Assembly: GCA_023134935.1 (NCBI GenBank)
Contig: JAGLUD010000093.1
Span: 1-24,696, forward strand
Source: Paracoccaceae bacterium
GTDB taxonomy: Bacteria; Pseudomonadota; Alphaproteobacteria; Rhodobacterales; Rhodobacteraceae
DNA length: 24,696 nt
Direction: 5' to 3'
Below, piece after piece: positions 15,271-22,571 of the stretch (the first letter of the stretch is position 1; every line of letters starts with the position of its first letter). The translations under genes were made by a program, and so were the position numbers. Under the pieces are notes generated by a model. That model made no database searches and was not told the DNA's origin. It saw only the letters and a list, made by a program, of their open reading frames with translations.

Positions 15271-17787
15271 ATGAAATTTGTTCGTGTCGTCTTCTTTTAC
15301 GCTTTGTATTTTATATTGTGCATGTTTGTGGTCGTGATCTTTTTTGAAAGCTGGCCAGTTGGTGCACAAATGTTGTTTGCATTCGTGTCGCCAGCCATTT
15401 GGGTTTGGTGGCGTGAGCGGCGGCGCGCACAAAAGCAAGCGGTGAAATTGGCCGTTGAAACTTTGGATAGACCTATTTCGGTGGAAGTCCCTAAAGCCTT
15501 AAAACAAGACCGCAAAGGAAAAGTTGTCACCCAAATCAAAGATAAGAAGACGGCATCACAATTTCTCAACCAGTACGAAAACCGTGTGGAAAAAAAGCAC
15601 GGAGCTATTCGTGAATGGCAGGCCGTGAGGGAAGCAAAACCACTTTCTGGCTCTACGGGGAGAAAACCTGGGGCAGGCCCGTCTCGGAAGAAATCTCGAC
15701 TTAAACAACAAGGTTGGGTGCTCGAAGGCTTGGGTGTTTCAGTGGCTGGGCGCGATATCGGTGGCATGGTCTATGTCGGCACGCCCCCTCTTCTAAACGA
15801 CCACGGTTATCGAAACAAATGTCGCGCCTACATCGATCCATCTCTTTCAGTCGCTCGACACGGTGCTGACAAGGCCGGGGATGGGATGCCATATTGGCCA
15901 GGGTACTCCGACATTTCGTCACGATGCCGCGCCACTTATCTGGATTGGCTGGCAGGTGGCCGTTCCGATGTATCCTATAATCCTGGCTATATGTTTCTTT
16001 ACTTTTACGGGCTTGAACGGCGGTTTTTTGTTGACGACCTATCGCTCAAGGAAAAACTAGAAATACGAAGTGAAGTTGAGCGCCTAGCGCACCTCTACTC
16101 TGAAAATCATTCTGTCCGACGTTATTTGAGCGAATTCGTCCAGTTGGCGCAGGTGGCAACGACCGATGTCAACGACTTACAGCCGGTTTTTGATCCAGTA
16201 GGCTGGGAGTTACCGTTCACCGTAAAGCTCGCCATCGGTGCGCGTCTTGATAAAGGTGAGACTTTGGATGCTAAATGGGTATTGAGTTGGCTGCTTTGCC
16301 ACCCCGAGCGCCGCATGAGAGGTGTTTCAACTCGGTGTAACAAGGAGTTTCATGCGCTTTTTGAACTACGCTTCAATGCCAAGTATCCTGAGGGGCTGAA
16401 AGTATCCAAGCCGCGAAAAATCCTAGACGCAAGATATCAGGCGGCTTCGAGTGAATTTGAGGGAACGCTAAATCCCACAGTTGATGGTAAGGCAGTTTCC
16501 GACATTTCTGGTCTACGCAAGCCTGTTAAGGTCGCCCAGGAGATTGCCGATGAAGTCATGGGTGATCTAGATAAATTCAGCCGGTACCTGGGTCGCAACC
16601 CGGATGGACGAGGAAGTCTGGAAGCACAGGCGTTGCTACCGTCTGAACTCTGGCCACTTTTCCCTTCGGAAGAGTTTGAAAAACTAAAATTCTGGGCTCG
16701 CGATATTGTCGAGGCAGGAGGGGTTACACCCGTAATCGATATCATTGCACGTCTTGAAGGTACTCAGCCCGGCAAACTTACCAAGCGGCAGTTGACGGGC
16801 GCGGCAGATGCTCTGGCCCGGATAGGATTTGGCTTCGCACCCGATCCACGTTTTGCATTGCGATCTCCGAAGATAAGTGAACCTGTTGTCATTTTTGATC
16901 TAGGAGGGGCTGTTGAACAGCTTGAAGATGTGTCGCCAATATACCGCACCGCACTTATTGAACTGGCTTTAGGTTCGTTTGTAGCGCAAGCGGATGGTCA
17001 CGTAGCCGACGCGGAGCGCAAGGCGCTTCTTGACCGGATTACGAAAACAAAGGGTCTAACTGAACAGGAATGTCGACGCCTCCTTGCCAATCGTGATTGG
17101 TTGCTTACTGTGCCACCAGACATGACGCTCTTGCGCCGAAAACTTAAGGAAACCGGCCTAGAAAACCAGGCTGCGTTTCGAGTCGCTTTGGTATCCGCAG
17201 CTCATGCTGACGGGATCATTCGATCTGAAGAAGTGGCGGGCATCGAAAAGCTCTATAAAGTTTTAGGCCTTGATCCAGCTTTAGTTTATTCCGACCTGCA
17301 CGCCGGTGATGTTCAAAATGGCCCTATACGTGTCAAAGCAGCCCAGTCAGGTGCGCCCGGTGAGGTCATCCCCGAGGAACGAACTTCCTCGCCGGCAATA
17401 CTTGATGCCGCACGTATTGCGGCAATACGGTCTGATACCGAGCGCGTTTCGTCTGTTCTCGGCGAAATTTTCGCCGGAGATATGGAAGAGCCTCAGGAAG
17501 AGGGATTCCCGTCATCCTTCAAAGGGCTTGATGGTAAACATGCTGCTCTGGTGCGAGAGATTGTCGCGCAGCAACATTGGACAGATGAAGCTTTTGGCAA
17601 TTTATGTGGCAAGCACGGGCTGATGACTTCCGGTGCCATGGAAACTGTCAATGAATGGGCGTTTGAAATATATGACGAAGCCTTGCTTGATGAATACGAT
17701 GGGTATGACGTCACGCCGGAGATCGTTGACGTTCTAACAAAAGAATTTGAAAAGGAGGGCCGACATGTCCAGATTGAAACCCCGTGA
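15271..17787 (+). CDS. sngA: SngA: membrane-anchored TerB_N/TerB-domain protein (Shango)
   Basis: This 838-residue protein begins with one or two membrane segments (about 4-25 and 33-47) followed by a basic linker (48-145). Residues about 150-360 resemble TerB_N, including GMVYVG, YWPGYSDIS and YLDWLAGGR. Residues about 556-680 form a TerB-like helical domain with two matched acidic loops, ADGHVADAE (574-582) and ADGIIRSEE (646-654), plausible metal-binding sites. The C-terminal 130 residues look like TerB_C. In the Shango anti-phage system the TerB-domain protein is encoded with an ATPase and a helicase, exactly the order seen here. Its stop lies 23 bases inside the next gene, so translation is coupled. 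The ATG at 15271 has a modest GGTGA site. The membrane anchor suggests sensing or assembly at the envelope. Confidence 0.85.
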   Translation: MKFVRVVFFYALYFILCMFVVVIFFESWPVGAQMLFAFVSPAIWVWWRERRRAQKQAVKLAVETLDRPISVEVPKALKQDRKGKVVTQIKDKKTASQFLNQYENRVEKKHGAIREWQAVREAKPLSGSTGRKPGAGPSRKKSRLKQQGWVLEGLGVSVAGRDIGGMVYVGTPPLLNDHGYRNKCRAYIDPSLSVARHGADKAGDGMPYWPGYSDISSRCRATYLDWLAGGRSDVSYNPGYMFLYFYGLERRFFVDDLSLKEKLEIRSEVERLAHLYSENHSVRRYLSEFVQLAQVATTDVNDLQPVFDPVGWELPFTVKLAIGARLDKGETLDAKWVLSWLLCHPERRMRGVSTRCNKEFHALFELRFNAKYPEGLKVSKPRKILDARYQAASSEFEGTLNPTVDGKAVSDISGLRKPVKVAQEIADEVMGDLDKFSRYLGRNPDGRGSLEAQALLPSELWPLFPSEEFEKLKFWARDIVEAGGVTPVIDIIARLEGTQPGKLTKRQLTGAADALARIGFGFAPDPRFALRSPKISEPVVIFDLGGAVEQLEDVSPIYRTALIELALGSFVAQADGHVADAERKALLDRITKTKGLTEQECRRLLANRDWLLTVPPDMTLLRRKLKETGLENQAAFRVALVSAAHADGIIRSEEVAGIEKLYKVLGLDPALVYSDLHAGDVQNGPIRVKAAQSGAPGEVIPEERTSSPAILDAARIAAIRSDTERVSSVLGEIFAGDMEEPQEEGFPSSFKGLDGKHAALVREIVAQQHWTDEAFGNLCGKHGLMTSGAMETVNEWAFEIYDEALLDEYDGYDVTPEIVDVLTKEFEKEGRHVQIETP
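17752..17758 (+). promoter_or_regulatory. Ribosome binding site that decides the sngB start
   Basis: AAGGAGG (17752-17758) sits inside the 3' end of sngA, six bases before the ATG at 17765. It supports that start over an in-frame ATG at 17747 that would place the site inside the coding sequence. Confidence 0.7.
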
Positions 17788-19075
17788 ACGTGACGCAATT
17801 ATGCAAGCCCTTCGGGCAGGCGTTGTCCCGAAACTTGGCCTCCGGCACATTCAGGTCGGTCGTGTTCGCGAGATTGAAGAACTTGTGAAAGACATGGACC
17901 GGATTGCGGATGGCGGCTCGGCAATCCGCTTCATCATTGGTGAATATGGGTCAGGTAAAACATTTTTCATGAACCTGATCCGATTGATCGCTTTGGCAAA
18001 AGGCTTGGTGGTAATGTTTGCCGATCTGGCCCCTGATCGGCGCATATACGCAACGGGTGGGCAGGCTCGTGGGCTTTACGCTGAGTTGGCGCGTAACCTT
18101 TCAACCCGAACCAAGCCGGATGGTGGTGCACTCGCTAGCGTGGTAGAGCGCTTTGTCAGCCAGGCGCATAGGGATGCCGAGGCGCGCGACTTACCTACGG
18201 GAAATGTGATCCGGGAAAGGCTCGCACATTTCGAAGAGCTAACGGGTGGTTTCGAATTCGCCGAGGTGATCCGTCGCTACTGGGAGGGACACGAAACCGG
18301 AGACGAAGAACTCAAGTCTGCTGCTCTTCGTTGGTTGCGTGGAGAATTCGCGACACGAACCGATGCGCGCAAGGCACTTGGTGTACGCACAATCATTGAC
18401 GATGCGAGCGTCTATGATCATCTTAAATTGATGTCCACTTTTGTGCGGGAGGCCGGGTACCAAGGGCTTCTTGTCGGCCTTGATGAACTTGTAAACCTCT
18501 TCAAGTTAACCTCATCCCAAGCACGAAATGCAAATTACGAGCAGATTTTGCGTATCTTAAACGATGTCCTTCAAGGCAGTGCGGAGCACCTCGGATTCCT
18601 TATGGGCGGGACCCCGGAATTCCTTATGAACACACGTCGGGGACTCTACAGTTATGAGGCGCTGCAATCACGCTTGGCCGAAAATACATTTGCTAGAGAT
18701 GGGCTGGTGGATCTGTCAGGCCCGGTCGTCCGGTTGGCGAGTTTAACGCCGGAGGACCTTTTCGTCTTATTGTCAAATATTCGTGCTGTTGTGCAGAACG
18801 AAGATACCGCGCTACCTGATACAGCACTCGAAGCGTTCATGATCCATTGTTCTGATCGCATTGGCGAGGCGTATTTTCGAACGCCCCGGAATACGGTAAC
18901 GGCCTTTGTTAACCTGCTTGCGGTCTTGGAGCAGAACCCCGGTGTTGAGTGGTCGGACCTCGTCGAAAAGATCGAGGTTTCTGAAGATGGTGGAGATGAC
19001 CTGAGTGATATAGACGAGGCAACGGGGGCGCAACCATCCACAAGCGATGAAGACCTCATCAGCTTCCGTCTCTGA
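17765..19075 (+). CDS. sngB: SngB: BrxD/DUF2791-like P-loop ATPase (Shango)
   Basis: This 436-residue ATPase closely follows the BREX BrxD/DUF2791 pattern: an N-terminal ALRAGVVPKLGLRHIQVGR stretch, Walker A GEYGSGKT (59-66), FADLAPDRRIYATGGQAR (85-102), TRTKPDGGALASVVERF (114-130) and Walker B GLLVGLDEL (234-242). I place the start at 17765 behind a strong AAGGAGG. The gene overlaps sngA by 23 bases, and sngC starts nine bases after its stop. In type 2 BREX a brxD-brxHI pair serves the methylase/phosphatase module. Here no pglX, pglZ or brxL is present, while a TerB gene is, which points to Shango rather than BREX. It probably loads or energises the helicase. The C-terminal 20 residues are acidic and Ser/Asp-rich. 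Confidence 0.87.
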   Translation: MSRLKPRERDAIMQALRAGVVPKLGLRHIQVGRVREIEELVKDMDRIADGGSAIRFIIGEYGSGKTFFMNLIRLIALAKGLVVMFADLAPDRRIYATGGQARGLYAELARNLSTRTKPDGGALASVVERFVSQAHRDAEARDLPTGNVIRERLAHFEELTGGFEFAEVIRRYWEGHETGDEELKSAALRWLRGEFATRTDARKALGVRTIIDDASVYDHLKLMSTFVREAGYQGLLVGLDELVNLFKLTSSQARNANYEQILRILNDVLQGSAEHLGFLMGGTPEFLMNTRRGLYSYEALQSRLAENTFARDGLVDLSGPVVRLASLTPEDLFVLLSNIRAVVQNEDTALPDTALEAFMIHCSDRIGEAYFRTPRNTVTAFVNLLAVLEQNPGVEWSDLVEKIEVSEDGGDDLSDIDEATGAQPSTSDEDLISFRL

Positions 19076-19084
19076 GTTCGTTTT

Positions 19085-21259
19085 TTGAGTAGCGCCTTCG
19101 ATAAACTTGCACGCCCTGTCCAAAAATGGATACGGAGTCAGGGTTGGCGTGAACTGCGTGATATCCAAGCTAGGGCGGTGTACGAAATCACTAGCAGCAA
19201 TGCCGACTTGATCGTAGCAGCCTCTACTGCTGGCGGAAAAACCGAAGCTGCTTTCCTTCCCCTGATCTCACAGGTTTTAGATACTCCGGCAGAAGAAAGC
19301 GGTTTCGATCTTCTCTATATCGGTCCGTTGAAGGCATTGATCACCGATCAGGCCGGAAGGCTGAAAGAGATTTGTCGGGAGGCAGAACTTCCCGTGGTGC
19401 CGTGGCATGGTGATGTGTCAAGCTCTGTGAAGTCTCGGGCATTGAAAGCGCCACGGGGTATCCTTCTGATCACACCGGAATCTCTCGAGGCGCTCTTTGT
19501 GCGTCGCGGTCTCCAAATTCCGCGACTCTTTGGAGCAACACGGGCCGTTGTCATCGACGAGCTACACTCGGTACTTGATAGTGAGCGCGGGGTACAAATG
19601 CGCTCACTCCTGACGCGTTTGGAACTTGCTGTGAAGCACCCAATACGTCGGATAGGTCTTTCTGCAACGTTGGGGGACATGGGACTGGCAAGGGCTTATC
19701 TTCGTCCTGATGCCGCCGAAGCCGTACGAATGATTGAAGATGATGCGGGGGTCGCAGAATTGCGCTTACAAATACGCGGCTACATTTCGGGCGAAGAAGA
19801 CGATATCACACCGTCGGCGACAGACGCTATTGCAGGACATTTGTTCAAACACTTGCGGGGCAGTGATAATTTGGTCTTTGCGGGCGCGCGCCAATCCGTC
19901 GAAATCTACGCGGACCGGCTGCGCGCTCATTGTGAAAATGAACACTTGCCCCAAGAATTCTATCCGCATCACGCCAGCCTATCACGCGAACACCGAGATT
20001 TCGTAGAGCGCCGCCTGAAGGATAACGCAAAACCCACCACTGCAGTCTGCACATCGACGTTGGAGTTAGGGATCGACATCGGGGATGTCACGTGTGTGGC
20101 GCAGATCGGGGCGCCTTTCAGCGTCGCCTCTTTGCGCCAAAGATTGGGCCGCTCTGGTAGACGTGAGGGGCAACCCGCCATACTACGCCAGTACGCTGTT
20201 GAGACCCGCTTGACCGCGAAAAGTAATTTCGCAGATCGCCTGAGGCTTGGTTTGGTGCGATCCATTGCTATGATTGAGCTATTGCTGGAAGGTTGGTGTG
20301 AGCCGCCAAAACCCCAAGCTCTGCACTTGTCGACACTGGTGCATCAGATTCTTTCTGTTGTGGCAGAGCAAGGAGGGGCGCAGGCAAACCGACTTTATCG
20401 TGTTCTATGCCTAGAAGGCCCGTTCAGACAGGTGAGTAGTCCGCTTTTTCTGGATGTTCTTCGTACCATGGGCGATCCGGAAACTAGATTGATCGAACAG
20501 GCAGACAATGGTCTGCTCCTATTAGGGCGCGTTGGAGAAAAACTGGTCGAGCACTACAGCTTCTATGCTGTGTTCAAGACACCCGAAGAATACCGTCTGA
20601 TTGCTCACGGTCGGGAGCTTGGCACGCTTCCTGTCGACAATGTGCTGGCGCCAGGAATGATGCTTATCTTTTCGGGAAGGCGATGGCTGGTTCAGGAAAT
20701 CCATGATCGCGACCGTGTGATCCTCGTCACGCCTGCTACGGCCGGTATCCCGCCTAAGTTCGGGGGCGACCCCGGTGATATCCATGATCGTGTAATCGAG
20801 CGGATGTTTGAAATCCTGGACGGTGATATTCGGCCCGTTTATATGGATAAGGTCTCGCTGGAACTGCTTGATGAGGCACGACGAAACTACACACAGATGG
20901 GGTTTTCTAGCGATCCTATCGCTGTATTAGGCAATAACTCCTTTGTACTCGCAACCCGTTGCGGAACGGTAAAAACAACAACACTTGCGTTAGCTCTGCG
21001 CAGTTTTGGGTTCACGATTGATCTGCATGACGGGTTCCTAAATGTTCAAGCTGGAGGAAATACCCCTTCCTTGCCGCAAATTCTGTCCGAGATCGCAGAA
21101 GGGCAGACCGTGGATTTGTTCGTGCACACCCCCAATTTGTTTTTTGAGAAGTTTCACCCATATTTAACACCATGTTTGTTACAAAAAGATGCTCTATCCT
21201 CTCGGTTAATGCCTGATGCTTTGCCCGAAATTTGTGAAAACCTGCTGGGGGTTAAATGA
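19085..21259 (+). CDS. sngC: SngC: Lhr/BrxHI-like DEAD/DEAH helicase (Shango)
   Basis: This 724-residue SF2 helicase has motif I ASTAGGKTE (46-54), motif Ib LLITPESLEALF (127-138), motif II DELH (158-161), motif III SATLG (193-197), motif V TLELGIDIGDV (325-335) and motif VI RQRLGRSGRR (351-360). The opening (FDKLARPVQKWIRSQGW) matches the usual N-terminus of Lhr-like and BrxHI helicases, so the TTG at 19085 is needed. A stop codon lies ten bases upstream in frame and no ATG fits. No clear Shine-Dalgarno site precedes it, so translation may depend on coupling to sngB. The C-terminal half (about 400-724) carries the winged-helix and Lhr-core-like regions. By analogy it unwinds or translocates on invading nucleic acid together with SngA and SngB. 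Confidence 0.87.
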   Translation: MSSAFDKLARPVQKWIRSQGWRELRDIQARAVYEITSSNADLIVAASTAGGKTEAAFLPLISQVLDTPAEESGFDLLYIGPLKALITDQAGRLKEICREAELPVVPWHGDVSSSVKSRALKAPRGILLITPESLEALFVRRGLQIPRLFGATRAVVIDELHSVLDSERGVQMRSLLTRLELAVKHPIRRIGLSATLGDMGLARAYLRPDAAEAVRMIEDDAGVAELRLQIRGYISGEEDDITPSATDAIAGHLFKHLRGSDNLVFAGARQSVEIYADRLRAHCENEHLPQEFYPHHASLSREHRDFVERRLKDNAKPTTAVCTSTLELGIDIGDVTCVAQIGAPFSVASLRQRLGRSGRREGQPAILRQYAVETRLTAKSNFADRLRLGLVRSIAMIELLLEGWCEPPKPQALHLSTLVHQILSVVAEQGGAQANRLYRVLCLEGPFRQVSSPLFLDVLRTMGDPETRLIEQADNGLLLLGRVGEKLVEHYSFYAVFKTPEEYRLIAHGRELGTLPVDNVLAPGMMLIFSGRRWLVQEIHDRDRVILVTPATAGIPPKFGGDPGDIHDRVIERMFEILDGDIRPVYMDKVSLELLDEARRNYTQMGFSSDPIAVLGNNSFVLATRCGTVKTTTLALALRSFGFTIDLHDGFLNVQAGGNTPSLPQILSEIAEGQTVDLFVHTPNLFFEKFHPYLTPCLLQKDALSSRLMPDALPEICENLLGVK

Positions 21260-21911
21260 TGAGCAGAGGACGCCGTTACGTTAGCATTTTTAATGGGGAA
21301 GGTTACCAACCAGCTCAAGTAAGTTTATTCTGACAATGCCTAAATCTGGAATACTGACTCTCGGTAGGTGGCACCATGCAAATTCTCTACCAATTCCGGC
21401 GTGGCATTGCGGTCGTGCGCTTGCCGCGGAACCAATGAAAACGGTCAGCTTTCCAAGCGCATCTGACCCGAGCAAATTTTGGTGGTCAGCAACTATTCCC
21501 TCAAAGATGGCATTAAGACGCCACTTGCCTTGGCTTGAATATTTGGTCGACATCGGCATAATGCTCATAAGGCCGAGCTTCGGATTATGCCGCCCTGATG
21601 AGGATGATCTTTTTCCAGTTCTGCAAAGCTCTCCTTCCCAAAAAATAGAAGACAGTATGTCAGAAACTTTCGAGTTTTATCCATAATCAATTTATCTTCA
21701 TGAAAAATCAAAGAGATATATGGAGGCGCGACCCGCGAAATATTCCTTTATATACTTAGAAAATTATGACTGTGATTATTGATCACATCCTCGATGTTTA
21801 CGGCAGAGTGAGGGGTGTGCAACAAAACTTATGGTTGAAATAGTCAATTTGACAATGCTATGGTTAACAAAATGTTTAGATGATCGATTCAATTCTCATG
21901 CGTAGGGCGAC
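21260..21911. other. 652-bp region after Shango, no confident gene
   Basis: A 25-codon frame starts in ATGA overlap with the sngC stop (ATG at 21256, stop after SLF near 21333). It looks like the beginning of a further operon gene cut short. Beyond it, a plus-strand frame (21336-21686, 116 codons) and an antisense frame (21290-21568, 92 codons) compete. Neither has a good ribosome-binding site or a family I recognise, so this may be degraded sequence. From about 21690 the DNA turns AT-rich. A TTGACA at 21849-21854 could be the -35 element for the exported-protein gene at 21912, but the -10 box is unclear. Confidence 0.4.
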
Positions 21912-22550
21912 ATGAAATACCCTTTGATAACAATGCTATTACTTTTTCCAACACTTGCGTTAGCGCAAGAGGACGGTACAGAAATCCATAGTCTTTGTAA
22001 TGACATTGCAACATGCGCGATCCCGTATGTGAGGCTATCGAAGCAAGAAACCGAACCGTTTCTGTTTTTAGGTAAGGTCGTAGATGAGCAGCATGCTCGT
22101 TATAACGACTATAGGAAAAGTATTCTCAGGTTTCCAAATGTTCTGACCTGTCTGAAAGAAGAGGAACGTGGGAAATCAGAACCAGATTTGCGTCAAATTG
22201 ATTGGGATATGATCCACAACACTCGTGAAATGGAAGTGTGTGTATTCCGCATTGCAAGCAGTATTGAAGATGTAGAATACATCAAAATCTGGCTTCAGTA
22301 TCATGGATATCGCGTGGATGACATTTTGCAACTTAGCACCGAACGTAATCCTCCCCGATACGATACTGGCCCTTGGTTTAGTTTCCAGGGGCACCTCACA
22401 ATAGAAAAGTTTAGGGAAATAATTCCACGGTTCTGGCTTGCCAGACTAATAGGGTTCGAAGGAGCTCGAAACCACACATTAACCGTATCGTTTTCCAAAG
22501 AGGGCCAAGTCGTCGGAGCATATGCTTTCGGCAACTCGATATTCAACTAA
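21912..22550 (+). CDS. Small exported hypothetical protein upstream of RTX gene
   Basis: This is a 212-residue protein of unrecognised family. Residues 1-18 form a classic Sec signal peptide (MKYPLITMLLLFPTLALA) with a likely cleavage before Gln19. The mature part has four cysteines (C29, C35, C80, C110), enough for two disulfides, and no further membrane segment, so a periplasmic or secreted location is expected. The ATG at 21912 follows an AGGG element. The stop lies 21 bases before the TTG of the RTX gene, so the two are probably one operon. It could be an accessory, inhibitor or chaperone for the RTX product, but nothing in the sequence proves this. The surrounding DNA is visibly more AT-rich than the defence genes. 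Confidence 0.7.
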   Translation: MKYPLITMLLLFPTLALAQEDGTEIHSLCNDIATCAIPYVRLSKQETEPFLFLGKVVDEQHARYNDYRKSILRFPNVLTCLKEEERGKSEPDLRQIDWDMIHNTREMEVCVFRIASSIEDVEYIKIWLQYHGYRVDDILQLSTERNPPRYDTGPWFSFQGHLTIEKFREIIPRFWLARLIGFEGARNHTLTVSFSKEGQVVGAYAFGNSIFN

Positions 22551-22571
22551 ATGTTATAAAGGAGAAACAAA

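Noticed and set aside
17765..21259. BREX type 2 fragment (brxD-brxHI)
   Set aside because: The ATPase and helicase resemble BrxD and BrxHI, but no pglX, pglY, pglZ or pglW is present and the upstream partner is a TerB protein, which fits Shango better.
21290..21686. Competing sense (21336-21686) and antisense (21290-21568) frames after sngC
   Set aside because: Both lack ribosome-binding sites and known domains. I cannot decide which, if either, is coding, so they are kept as unassigned sequence.
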